Shown here: piece after piece, positions 43,107-52,275 of the stretch
Numbering within the stretch: position 1 is the stretch's first letter
Layout of the letters: each line of letters begins with the position of its first letter
Source: Aromatoleum toluclasticum ATCC 700605
GTDB lineage: Bacteria; Pseudomonadota; Gammaproteobacteria; Burkholderiales; Rhodocyclaceae
Assembly: GCF_000378245.1 (NCBI RefSeq)
Contig: NZ_KB899498.1
Coordinates: forward strand, 184,184 to 248,183
Direction: 5' to 3'
Length of the DNA stretch: 64,000 nucleotides
Notes under the pieces: model-generated
Told to the model about the DNA's origin: nothing
What the model saw: only the letters and a program-made list of their open reading frames with translations
Databases searched by the model: none
Translations under genes and position numbers: made by a program

Positions 43107-43642
43107 GCGCGCGCGACGAATTCACGGACTTCTCGCGCAGCGCCATTGGCCGCAGCGCAATGTATGCCGCGCTTTCGCGTGCCTTCACGTATGAGGGCGC
43201 CGGCAGCGGGCCGATGGCGATTGTCGGCAGCGACTTCAACACGGCCTTCGATCCATCCGTCAGCGAGCAGGCGTGTTCATTGAGGGAGGGGGCCTACGCC
43301 GGCGGGGACCAGAGCGCGCTGTTCGAGGAGCTCATGCGCTTTTATGGCTTCTTCGGGCTTGGGCGGGATGAACGCGCCGAGATGCCCGACCACCTCAGCG
43401 TCGAACTCGAATTCATGCATTTCCTGACACACCAGCAGGAGTGCTCGGCCGGGCAGCCCGAGGCCCGCGAGTCTTTGCTGCGTGCCCAGCGCGATTTCCT
43501 GTCGCGTCACCTGCTGCGGCTGGTGAGCGGCGTGCGCAGTGCATTGAAGAGCGGATCGTCCGCCTGCCGGGACTTGATCGAGCTCACCGCCGCCTTTGTC
43601 GACGAAGACCTACAAGAACTATCCAGGAGACAGACTTCATGA
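43103..43642 (+). CDS. TorD/EbdD-type molybdoenzyme assembly chaperone
   Basis: 179 aa, starting inside the alpha gene stop (ATGA overlap). It has the all-helical TorD / NarJ pattern with RFYGFFGL and MPDHLSVELEFMHFLTHQQE, the latter matching the conserved PDHLxxELEFM motif of this family. It would hold the unfolded alpha subunit, help insert the Mo cofactor and proofread the Tat signal. It is the expected fourth gene (EbdD), and its own stop overlaps the next start by four bases. Confidence 0.88.
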   Translation: MSARDEFTDFSRSAIGRSAMYAALSRAFTYEGAGSGPMAIVGSDFNTAFDPSVSEQACSLREGAYAGGDQSALFEELMRFYGFFGLGRDERAEMPDHLSVELEFMHFLTHQQECSAGQPEARESLLRAQRDFLSRHLLRLVSGVRSALKSGSSACRDLIELTAAFVDEDLQELSRRQTS

Positions 43643-45000
43643 AAACCATCGTCATCGGCGGCGGACCCGCCGGCTGCGCGGCCGCCTACACCTTGAGCAA
43701 GCAGGGCCACGACGTGCTGCTGTTCGAGGCCTCGGACCAGGTCGGCGGCCGCACCAAGCAGCTTCGCCGCGACGGCTTCAATCTCGCCACCGGCGCACTG
43801 TTCCTGATGGGCGGCATCTATCCCCGCACGTCGGCGCTGCTCGCCGAAATGGGGCACGAGCGCGAAGTCGTGGCGTGGGGCGGCGCATCCGAACTGCAGG
43901 ACAAGGACGACTCGCGCTATCCGGTGAGCTTCGTGTCGCTGCCGAGCTACCTGCGGATACCGGTGCTGACCCTGGGCGACAAGCTGAAGGTGGCCTTGGC
44001 GGGGCTGAAACTGTACGCCGGCTCCGGCGCAGGCAATGCGTTCAACGGGGCGGAACTCGCCGCCTTCGACAAGGGCGAGAATCTGGAGACATGGTCGCGG
44101 CAGAATCTCGGCGATCGAGCCTACGAATACATCGTGCGGCCGATCATGGATTTCCTCTATGCCGTGCCGGCGAGCTGGCTGTCGACCCCGTTCCCGCACG
44201 CCATCATCCGGCAGGCGCACAAGATGAAGTTGTCGGTGCCCCCAGGCGGAATCGGCCAGGTCAGCGAATGGTTCGTCAAGGCGGCGAAGCGGGCACAAGT
44301 CCGTCTCTCGTCGCCCGTAGAACGCATCGAGCGCAACGGAAACGGTTTCCGCGTCTTCGCTAACGGCGAGGCGTACGATGCCGACGGGCTGGTGGTTGCC
44401 ACGGAAGCCTTCGTCGCGGCCAAGCTGCTCGAGTCCCACATCGACGCGGACGCGAAGCGCAGGCTTACCGAAGCGCCCTACACCGACTACGCGCACGTCG
44501 CGATCGGCTACGCGAAAAGTCCGTGGCCCGACTATCCGAACGACATCGTGCTGCCGGTCGGCGTCGGCGAGACGCGCAACATCGGCGCGATTGTGTTGCA
44601 CAGCCGCCGCAATCCGGGCTCCGTACCGAAAGGTGCCGAGGCGGTCGGCGTCTACTTCAACACCCCGCCGCTCGCCCACATGAGCGACGATGACATCAAA
44701 CGCGAAGCGGTGGAAGCGGCCGTAAGAGCCTTCGGTGCCGCCCCGGAACCCAGCTTCGTACACCTCTTCCGCTACGACCGCGGCCTGACGATCGCCGGTC
44801 CCGGTCACTACGCGAAGCTCGACGCCGTACACAAGGCCATGCCGCCCCGCGTGTGTCTGGCGGGCGACTACTTCTCGCAGGCGGGGGTCGAGGCAGCGGT
44901 GTTCAGCGGGGAGCGGGCGGCGCAGGTGCTGGATCGAGCACTGCGTGAGTCGGGCGGTGTTCCTTTACACGCGCCCGCTGCAGCTGAACTTACCGCTTAA
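43639..45000 (+). CDS. FAD-dependent oxidoreductase (phytoene-desaturase / protoporphyrinogen-oxidase fold)
   Basis: 453 aa from the ATG at 43639, which overlaps the chaperone stop (ATGA). The FAD-binding motif GGGPAGCAAAYTLSKQGHDV and the VGGRTKQ second motif are at the N-terminus; the C-terminal FAD block VCLAGDYFSQAGVEAAVFSG is typical of amine-oxidase / desaturase proteins. No signal peptide is seen. Known family members desaturate or isomerise carotenoids, and the limonene dehydrogenase CtmAB of Castellaniella is described as a related flavoprotein (from memory). Its tight coupling to the molybdoenzyme is not part of the standard ebdABCD operon, so it may act on the same substrate or product. 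The reaction is unknown. Confidence 0.8.
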   Translation: MKTIVIGGGPAGCAAAYTLSKQGHDVLLFEASDQVGGRTKQLRRDGFNLATGALFLMGGIYPRTSALLAEMGHEREVVAWGGASELQDKDDSRYPVSFVSLPSYLRIPVLTLGDKLKVALAGLKLYAGSGAGNAFNGAELAAFDKGENLETWSRQNLGDRAYEYIVRPIMDFLYAVPASWLSTPFPHAIIRQAHKMKLSVPPGGIGQVSEWFVKAAKRAQVRLSSPVERIERNGNGFRVFANGEAYDADGLVVATEAFVAAKLLESHIDADAKRRLTEAPYTDYAHVAIGYAKSPWPDYPNDIVLPVGVGETRNIGAIVLHSRRNPGSVPKGAEAVGVYFNTPPLAHMSDDDIKREAVEAAVRAFGAAPEPSFVHLFRYDRGLTIAGPGHYAKLDAVHKAMPPRVCLAGDYFSQAGVEAAVFSGERAAQVLDRALRESGGVPLHAPAAAELTA

Positions 45001-45119
45001 TCGACGAACCCGACTTGTCTGCCCGTGTAAGGACGCGGACGCTTCGGCAGGGCGAAAGCGACAGAAGATCGTCCTCGACCGGAACGATTGCCGCATGTCC
45101 GCGGACGCACCGTCGCCCT

Positions 45120-45137
45120 CCTAACTATCGGTAGGGG
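45120..45137. promoter_or_regulatory. CCTA-N8-TAGG palindrome, candidate LuxR/MalT-type operator, copy 2
   Basis: CCTAACTATCGGTAGGGG lies 64 bp before the MoxR-like gene. It matches the element at 38362-38379 in spacer length and in the CCTAACT and CGGTAGGGG parts. A further dyad, CTCCATC / GATGGAG, flanks the start region at about 45163-45192 and could cover the ribosome site. Confidence 0.5.
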
Positions 45138-45200
45138 GGCGATTGCGAGACAAGGACTAAGTTCTCCATCACACCAAGAAGACAACGATGGAGACAGGCA

Positions 45201-45641
45201 ATGCAGGTGGCCTTCAGTGCGGATGAGCGGCGGACGGTGGAGCAACCTTACTACCTTCCTGGCGGCAACGAGATCGAGGTGTTCGAGGCTGCGCATCGCC
45301 AGCGACTGCCGCTGATGCTGAAGGGGCCGACGGGTTGCGGCAAGACAAGGCTCATCGAGCATATGGCGACCCGGCTCGGGGTGCCGCTCATCACGATTGC
45401 CTGCCACGAAGATATCACCGCGGCGGATCTCGTCGGACGTTATCTGCTGCACGGTGGTGAAACTGTGTGGGCCGACGGGCCGCTGACGCGGGCCGTGCGT
45501 CGCGGCGCGCTGAAGGCGGGGGGCCTGCGCACCTTGGTCGGCAGCATCGAGCAGCGGCAGCGTTTTCTCGTGCTGGAAGTGGAGCGTTGCTGCGAGCGGA
45601 TTGCCGACCGATTGCCGACCGATTGCCGCGGGCGTTCATGA
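45201..45641 (+). pseudogene. MoxR/NorQ-type AAA ATPase with internal deletion
   Basis: 146 aa, against about 260-290 for the NorQ / CbbQ family. The N-terminal half is good: the Walker [16 protein letters not shown] near residue 40, then [20 protein letters not shown] and [12 protein letters not shown]. At the point where family members have the Walker B strand (CYLDEVVEAR or similar) the sequence jumps to [22 protein letters not shown], which corresponds to a region some 50 residues further on, and the C-terminal lid is missing. It should not hydrolyse ATP. An 11 bp tandem repeat lies at its 3' end. Its stop overlaps the start of the VWA gene (ATGA). It was probably a maturation factor, with the VWA protein, for a metalloenzyme. 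Confidence 0.75.
45599..45628 (+). repeat. 11 bp tandem repeat at the moxR/vwa junction
   Basis: GATTGCCGACC occurs at 45599-45609 and 45610-45620, then partly at 45621-45628. As the unit is not a multiple of three, gain or loss of a copy would change the reading frame of the last MoxR codons. Confidence 0.85.
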
Positions 45642-47035
45642 AGGCCATCGAACCTTACCGTACGGGACACTGTTCGCGGAATGCGGAGGATTCGTTAAGG
45701 ATTACCCGCAGTCGCGCACTGTTGCCCCCGCCCGAGTGGTACGGCACGATGCAACCGTGGGCCGTCCTGCTCCGGAATTTGCGGGGCGGAGGGCGCAAGA
45801 CGGACGCGCGCAAGCTGGAACAGCTGGAGGCACGGCTGGACGGGCTCCAGCAGGAGCAGGCCGAGGGTGACGAAGACGCGCTGACGCGTAATCCCTTCTG
45901 GAAGCTGCTGTCCTCGCCGCTCGGCAAGGACGGATTCTTCGCTCGTTTCATGCGCGAAATCTTCGACATGCAGTCTTCCCCTGAACAGGCCGCCGACACG
46001 GGTATCGAGGGCTCGTCCGAAATGGTGAGTGGGCGGGCGTCACGACACGCGCTGGACATCACCAAGGCGTTGCGTTCGGGCATGTCGGTAGCGATTCCAA
46101 GCGCATTCGTGGGGCCCGAGGGGGGCGCCCACAGCTATCCGGAATGGGACGCCGGCAAGGCGCGCTACCGTTTCGACTGGACCAACGTCGAGGAAGTCGC
46201 CCCCGGGTCTGACGAGCCTGTCTTCGATGCAAGCCTGCTCGACCCAGCGCCTGACCAGCGGCTGCAGCGCTCGCTCGCGGGACTGTGCCTGGGATTCCGT
46301 CGGCATGCGGGGCAGACGAATGGCGACGAACTCGTACTGGATCGCCTGATCCGGCTCGCCGTTGACCTGCGAAGCGGCCATTCTGGCGAGGAACGCATCT
46401 ATTCCGCGAGCTTGCGCACGCGCCGTGATCTTGGCGTGCTGATCCTCCTCGATGTCTCCAGTTCGACGCTCGAAGGCGACGCCGGTGATCGTGTCGTCGA
46501 TCGCCAGGTGCGCGCCGCGTGGAAGCTGTGTCAGACCTTTGACCGCCTCGGCGACCGGGTTGCGATGTACGGCTTCCACTCATGGGGCCGCACCCTCGTG
46601 CGCTTCCAGCACCTGAAGGCATTCGACGAACGTTTCGGCGCGGCAACCCGCGACCGCATGAGCCGCCTTTCCGTCGCGGGCTACACGCGCAGCGGCGCAG
46701 CCATCCGGCATGGCACGACGCTGCTCGACACGCATTCCGGCACCCCTTTCAAGCTCCTGTTGCTGATCTCGGATGGTTATCCCTACGACGATCAGTACGA
46801 AGGCGAATACGCCGACCAGGACACGCGCAAGGCGCTCGAAGAGGCGCGCGCGCGGGGCGTCGCCTGCCTGTGCCTGAGCGTGGGCAGCGATACCGACGCG
46901 GCACGGCTCGAGCGGGCGTGGGGATCGGCCAACTACCTCGCGATGGGCAGCTCCTCCGAGATGGCGAGCCGGCTGCGGGAGGCGATCGAGCAGGCAATAG
47001 GCGCCGCGGCACGCAAGACGCGTGCAGCGGTGTGA
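45638..47035 (+). CDS. VWA-domain protein (NorD/CoxE-like), N-terminus possibly lost
   Basis: 465 aa from the ATG at 45638. The C-terminal von Willebrand A domain has the metal-site motif LLDVSSST (DxSxS), [15 protein letters not shown] with the conserved Thr, and [11 protein letters not shown] with the Asp. The middle is acidic and variable. NorD-family proteins are usually longer (600 aa or more), so the first part was probably removed in the same event that shortened the MoxR gene. MoxR/VWA pairs help insert metals or remodel enzymes such as nitric oxide reductase and CO dehydrogenase. Here, 200 bp after the molybdoenzyme operon and behind a shared operator motif, it may have served that enzyme. 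With its ATPase partner broken, present function is doubtful. Confidence 0.7.
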   Translation: MKAIEPYRTGHCSRNAEDSLRITRSRALLPPPEWYGTMQPWAVLLRNLRGGGRKTDARKLEQLEARLDGLQQEQAEGDEDALTRNPFWKLLSSPLGKDGFFARFMREIFDMQSSPEQAADTGIEGSSEMVSGRASRHALDITKALRSGMSVAIPSAFVGPEGGAHSYPEWDAGKARYRFDWTNVEEVAPGSDEPVFDASLLDPAPDQRLQRSLAGLCLGFRRHAGQTNGDELVLDRLIRLAVDLRSGHSGEERIYSASLRTRRDLGVLILLDVSSSTLEGDAGDRVVDRQVRAAWKLCQTFDRLGDRVAMYGFHSWGRTLVRFQHLKAFDERFGAATRDRMSRLSVAGYTRSGAAIRHGTTLLDTHSGTPFKLLLLISDGYPYDDQYEGEYADQDTRKALEEARARGVACLCLSVGSDTDAARLERAWGSANYLAMGSSSEMASRLREAIEQAIGAAARKTRAAV

Positions 47036-47060
47036 ATGGAAAACGACCTCGACAGAGAAG

Positions 47061-47948
47061 ATGGAAACAATGACATACGAACTTAAACGCGGGCGCGTCC
47101 AGGCCAACGGGCTGGAGTTCCACTACCTTGAACAGGGGGAGGGGCCGCTGGCGCTGCTGCTGCACGGCTTTCCCGACACGGCTGTGACGTGGCGTCACCT
47201 GCTGCCCGCGCTGGCAAGCCAGGGATACCGGGCCGTCGCACCCTACATGCGCGGCTATGCACCGACTACCGCACCCGAGATGGCCAGTCTGGATGGGGTA
47301 GGGCTATTCCTCGCCCTGGGTGCCGATGCGAACGCGCTGCATGGCGCCTTGGGCGGCACCGGAGAGTCAATCATCTGCGGCCACGACTGGGGCGCGGTGG
47401 CGACGTACTCGGCGGCGCTGCAAGGACCCGCGTTGTGGAAACGCTGCGTGACGATGGCGGTGCCGCCACTGCAGGTACTCGCCCGCCGCCATTCGACCTA
47501 CGCGCAGTTGAAGCGCTCGTTCTACATGTGGTTCTTCCAGATGGCCGCCGCGGACGAGGTCGTTGCTGCCGACGATTTCGCCTTCATCCGCGATCTGTGG
47601 GCCGACTGGTCGCCTGGCTACGACGCCCGCGAGGACGTCGCCGAAGTTGCTCGCTGCCTCAGCGGCAAGGCGAACCTCGAAGCGGCGCTCGGCTACTACC
47701 GCGCCTTCTTCGATCCCGCGAGCTTCTCCTTCGCCTACGGCGACGGCGCCGGGGCGCTCACCCAGCCGCTGCTGTACCTGCACGGCGCGCGCGACGGCTG
47801 CATAGGCCTCGACGGGGATGCGCTGACTGAAATGCTCGCCCATGTCGGCCCCGGCTCGCAGGCGCTGATGGTTCCCGAGACTGGGCACTTCCTGCATCTG
47901 GAAGCGCCGGAATTCGTCAGCAAGCAGATTATTAAGTTCATTAAGTAA
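47061..47948 (+). CDS. Alpha/beta hydrolase of the epoxide hydrolase / haloalkane dehalogenase type
   Basis: 295 aa from the ATG at 47061 (AGAGAAG upstream). The oxyanion motif LLHGFPD, the nucleophile elbow ICGHDWGAVAT with Asp as nucleophile, the acid in LHGARDGCIG and the histidine in ETGHFLHLE make a complete Asp-Asp-His triad, as in epoxide hydrolases. It could open a terpene epoxide, hydrolyse an ester or lactone, or act on a haloalkane. Only an epoxide or related substrate fits the neighbouring monooxygenase. It lies between the VWA gene and the beta-oxidation operon, and is followed by 155 bp with a promoter. Confidence 0.83.
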   Translation: METMTYELKRGRVQANGLEFHYLEQGEGPLALLLHGFPDTAVTWRHLLPALASQGYRAVAPYMRGYAPTTAPEMASLDGVGLFLALGADANALHGALGGTGESIICGHDWGAVATYSAALQGPALWKRCVTMAVPPLQVLARRHSTYAQLKRSFYMWFFQMAAADEVVAADDFAFIRDLWADWSPGYDAREDVAEVARCLSGKANLEAALGYYRAFFDPASFSFAYGDGAGALTQPLLYLHGARDGCIGLDGDALTEMLAHVGPGSQALMVPETGHFLHLEAPEFVSKQIIKFIK

Positions 47949-48023
47949 TGATAGCGGGGGCGCCGAGCTGTATCGGAGAAGGCGCCGTTGTTCTTGTGCC
48001 TGTCGTTTGAGAATTGAAAATTA

Positions 48024-48070
48024 GTACGCTACAAAATTATCTTGATTCGCTCTAAATCGTACGCTACCAT
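48024..48070 (+). promoter_or_regulatory. Promoter with paired GTACGCTAC repeats before the acyl-CoA dehydrogenase operon
   Basis: In an unusually AT-rich stretch, TTGATT (48042-48047), a 17 bp spacer and TACCAT (48065-48070) form a fair sigma-70 promoter 34 bp before the start codon. The 9-mer GTACGCTAC, itself a GTA-CGC-TAC dyad, occurs at 48024-48032 and 48059-48067, 35 bp apart, flanking the -35 and overlapping the -10. This is a typical layout for repression by a dimer. Confidence 0.5.
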
Positions 48071-48103
48071 ACTTAAAACTCAACGGACGAGACGGAGCAC
48101 ACC

Positions 48104-49276
<1,173 letters not shown>

Positions 49277-49362
49277 GCGGCTCGCCGGTAGACGGCAGGC
49301 GCAACCACCAGAGAGAGCCGGTGCCGGTTCCCAAGGCCGCATCGGATGATGGAGACAAGAAG

Positions 49363-50478
49363 ATGGATTACCTCAAGTATTTCCTCCCCGTGTTGATGCA
49401 AGTGGCCACGCTGGCCGGGCTGCTGGCCGGGGGGCACTGGGTGTGGGTCGGCATTGCGACCTTTCCCCTGCTGGCGCTCGTCGACAGCATCCTGCCGATG
49501 GACTTTTCGGCGCGGCGGATTCGCAGCCGTGCCTTGTCCCTGATCCCCGTGTGGATCTGCACGATCCTCGGCCCGAGTCTTTACGTGGCACTCGCCTGGG
49601 TCGTCGCGAGTGGCCAGCTCGATGGCGCGCAGACCGTCGGCGCCTTGCTCAGTGTCGCGTGGCTGTCGGTGCTGCCGCTGATCCCGGCGACGCACGAGCT
49701 GTATCACCAGCGCGGCGCGATCTCGCGCTTCGCGGGCCGCTACGCCCAGGTGTGCTACCTCGACTGTACGCGCGACATCGGCCACGTCGTCACGCACCAC
49801 ATCCATGTTTCGACGGTGAATGACAGCGACACCGCCCCGCGCGGCATGTCCCTCTATGCCTTCGCGCCGCGGGCCGTCGTCGAAACCACGCTCGACTGCC
49901 AGCGCACCGAGTGCGACGCGCTGCAGAAGCGCGGCTACGCCCGCTGGTCGATCCGCCACCGGCTGTGGAAGGCGATCGTCGCGCAGCTCGTGTTCCAGGC
50001 CGTCATCTACTGGATCGGCGGCTGGGAAGCGAACCTTGTGTCGCTCGGCGCGATGATCGTCGCGCGCTTCTGGATCGAGACCTTCAACTACTTCCAGCAC
50101 TACGGGCAAGTGCGGGCGGTCGGCACGCCGATCGAGCGGCGCCACGTCTGGAACCACCTGCGTCCTCTGTCGCGAATCATGACCTTCGAGATCACCAATC
50201 ACGCCGATCACCACCTGAACTCGTATGCGCCGTACTTCGCGCTGGTGCCCGACCGGACGGCGATCCAGATGCCGAGCGTGTTCGTGTGCTTCCTCGCCGC
50301 GCTGGTGCCGCCCGTGTGGTTCAACTCGATCATCAGGCCCGCGCTGGAGCGCTGGGACCGCGAATTCGCCTCGCCCGAAGAGCAGAAGCTGGCTATGGCG
50401 CAGAACGAACGCGTCGGCTGGCCGAACTGGCTGGAAGCGCCTGGGCGGGAACGCGGTGCAGCGCCGAATCACGTCTGA
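49363..50478 (+). CDS. AlkB/XylM-type integral-membrane diiron monooxygenase
   Basis: 371 aa from the ATG at 49363 with hydrophobic helices at about 5-45, 58-85, 88-110 and 195-235. The eight-histidine ligand set of the family is complete: HELYHQ (HExxxH), THHIHVSTVNDSD, the NYFQHYG element and NHADHH. It hydroxylates a terminal or benzylic methyl group with O2 and reducing power. The XylM / CymAa-like branch is more likely than the long alkane AlkB, since a XylA-like reductase is encoded at 30209-31288 and no rubredoxin is present. It sits inside a beta-oxidation operon. Having an O2-dependent and an O2-independent hydroxylase in one locus is unusual. Confidence 0.88.
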   Translation: MDYLKYFLPVLMQVATLAGLLAGGHWVWVGIATFPLLALVDSILPMDFSARRIRSRALSLIPVWICTILGPSLYVALAWVVASGQLDGAQTVGALLSVAWLSVLPLIPATHELYHQRGAISRFAGRYAQVCYLDCTRDIGHVVTHHIHVSTVNDSDTAPRGMSLYAFAPRAVVETTLDCQRTECDALQKRGYARWSIRHRLWKAIVAQLVFQAVIYWIGGWEANLVSLGAMIVARFWIETFNYFQHYGQVRAVGTPIERRHVWNHLRPLSRIMTFEITNHADHHLNSYAPYFALVPDRTAIQMPSVFVCFLAALVPPVWFNSIIRPALERWDREFASPEEQKLAMAQNERVGWPNWLEAPGRERGAAPNHV

Positions 50479-50535
50479 ATGCGTAGTGAATGACGAATCT
50501 GTGGCGTCTCTCCAGACGCCCGCGAAGGAGACCGT

Positions 50536-51426
50536 ATGTTGTTCGATAAGCAATGTCTGGCAGGCAAGCGCGTGCTCATCACGGGCGGCGGCACCGGCAT
50601 CGGTAAGGGGCTCGCGCGCCACCTCGCAGCGCACGGGGCGAACGTCCATATCTGGGGGCGGCGCGCACAGATCCTCGAAGAGGCGGCGGCCGAGATCAAC
50701 GGCGAGCTGGATGCCGAGCGGGTTCATTGGCAGGCGGTGGACATTCGCAAGGCCGAGGCAGTCGATGCCGCGGTGGGCGAGATCTGGGAGAAGTTCGGGC
50801 CGCTTACCGGCCTGATCAACAACGCCGCGGGGAACTTCATCGCGCCGACCAAGGAACTGAGCCCGCGCGGTTTCGAGGCGATCACCTCGACCGTGATGAA
50901 CGGGGCCTTCTTCACGACTCAGGCCGTGGGCCGGCGCTGGATCGCGAATGGCCTGAAAGGCTCGGTGGTGTCGACGCTGGTCACCTGGATCTGGACCGGC
51001 TCGCCCTTCGTCGTGCCCTCGGCGATGGCCAAGGCCGCGGTGAACGCAATGACGATGTCGCTGGCGGTCGAATGGGCCAAGTACGGCATCCGCGTCAATG
51101 CGGTCGCGCCGGGCCCGTTCCCCACCGATTACGCCTGGAAGATGCTCAACCCCACCGACGACAGCTCGGTCGGCGCAACGCAGGCCGACGAGGTGCCGGC
51201 CGGCCGTTTCGGCGAGATCTCGGAGCTGGGCAATCTCGTGCTGCTGCTCCAGTCCGATGGCTGCGACTACATCACCGGCGAGACGATCGCGATCGATGGC
51301 GCCCACCACCTCGCGGCGCCGTCCACCTTCGCCGGCCTGAACAAGCTCACCGACGAGCAGTGGGCGCACATCAAGGAACAAGCCAAGGCTGCGAGCGAAG
51401 AGAGCAAGGCGCAGCGCACGGTTTGA
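50536..51426 (+). CDS. SDR of the 2,4-dienoyl-CoA reductase (DECR) type
   Basis: 296 aa, with AAGGAGACC upstream. TGGGTGIG and NNAAGNF are present. Where classical SDRs have YxxxK it reads SAMAK (FVVPSAMAKAAVNAM), the same change as in mitochondrial/peroxisomal 2,4-dienoyl-CoA reductases, and AVEWAKYGIRVNAVAPGPF also matches that branch. It would reduce a 2,4-dienoyl-CoA with NADPH, as needed when an unsaturated terpenoid acid is degraded. A 30-residue charged tail follows the SDR fold. It lies between the monooxygenase and the BadH-like gene. Confidence 0.8.
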   Translation: MLFDKQCLAGKRVLITGGGTGIGKGLARHLAAHGANVHIWGRRAQILEEAAAEINGELDAERVHWQAVDIRKAEAVDAAVGEIWEKFGPLTGLINNAAGNFIAPTKELSPRGFEAITSTVMNGAFFTTQAVGRRWIANGLKGSVVSTLVTWIWTGSPFVVPSAMAKAAVNAMTMSLAVEWAKYGIRVNAVAPGPFPTDYAWKMLNPTDDSSVGATQADEVPAGRFGEISELGNLVLLLQSDGCDYITGETIAIDGAHHLAAPSTFAGLNKLTDEQWAHIKEQAKAASEESKAQRTV

Positions 51427-51475
51427 TTCGAACGTATCCAAAGTGAATTGACTAACCGCTTCAAAGGAGACAGTT

Positions 51476-52243
51476 GTGCGAGGACTCAAGGACAAGGTTG
51501 CGCTGGTGACGGGCGCGGCAAGCGGCATCGGGCTGGCGATCGCCAAGCGACTGGCCGAAGAGGGCATGGCAGTCGGCGTGCTGGACATGAACGGCCAGGC
51601 CGCACACGCGGCGGTCGAGCAGATCCGCGCGGCGGGCGGCAAGGCCGACTATGAAGCGTGCGACATCACCGACTACGAAGGCGTCAAGAAAGCGGTAGCA
51701 GCGATCGAATCGCGCCTCGGCCCGACCTGGGCGCTGGTGAACAACGCCGGCTGGGATACCCCGACCGCTTTCCTGAAGACCACCCCGGACTTTTGGCGCA
51801 AGGTCGTCGATATCAACTACCTCGGCCCGATCCACATGACCCACGCGGTCGTCGCGGGCATGGCCGAGCGCGGCGGCGGTCGGGTGATCTTCATCGCGTC
51901 CGACGCCGGCCGTGTGGGCTCATCGGGCGAGGTCGTCTATTCCGGCTGCAAAGGCGCGACGATCTCTTTCGCCAAGGCGCTGGCCCGCGAAGTTGCGCGC
52001 AACAACGTGCTGCTCAATTGCGTCTGCCCCGGGCCGACCAACACGCCCGCGATGGACGCCTTCGTCGGCACGGGCGAGCAGGGCGAAAAGATCCGCAACG
52101 CCATGGTGCGTGGCGTGCCGCTGGGCCGCATTGGCGAACCCGACGACTACCCCGGCCTCGTCGCCTTCCTCGCCAGCGATGACGCCTCCTTCATGACCGG
52201 CCAGACCGTGAGCATCTCCGGCGGCCTGACGATGCACGGCTGA
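51476..52243 (+). CDS. badH: BadH-like 2-hydroxycyclohexanecarboxyl-CoA dehydrogenase (SDR)
   Basis: 255 aa from a GTG at 51476 with AGGAGAC upstream; BadH of Rhodopseudomonas palustris is also 255 aa. The middle of the protein is strikingly BadH-like: NNAGWD, HMTHAVVAGMAERGGGR, IASDAGRVGSSGEVVYSGCK and VCPGPTNTPA, with the catalytic Tyr and Lys in YSGCK. BadH oxidises 2-hydroxycyclohexane-1-carboxyl-CoA to the 2-oxo thioester with NAD+. The next gene encodes a BadI-like ring hydrolase, the enzyme that takes the product. A ring-substituted analogue, such as an isopropyl- or isopropenyl-cyclohexane acid, is a likely substrate. The symbol reflects homology; the substrate is inferred. Confidence 0.85.
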   Translation: MRGLKDKVALVTGAASGIGLAIAKRLAEEGMAVGVLDMNGQAAHAAVEQIRAAGGKADYEACDITDYEGVKKAVAAIESRLGPTWALVNNAGWDTPTAFLKTTPDFWRKVVDINYLGPIHMTHAVVAGMAERGGGRVIFIASDAGRVGSSGEVVYSGCKGATISFAKALAREVARNNVLLNCVCPGPTNTPAMDAFVGTGEQGEKIRNAMVRGVPLGRIGEPDDYPGLVAFLASDDASFMTGQTVSISGGLTMHG

Positions 52244-52275
52244 TTCGACCCTCACCCCTATCTGGAAGGAAAACC

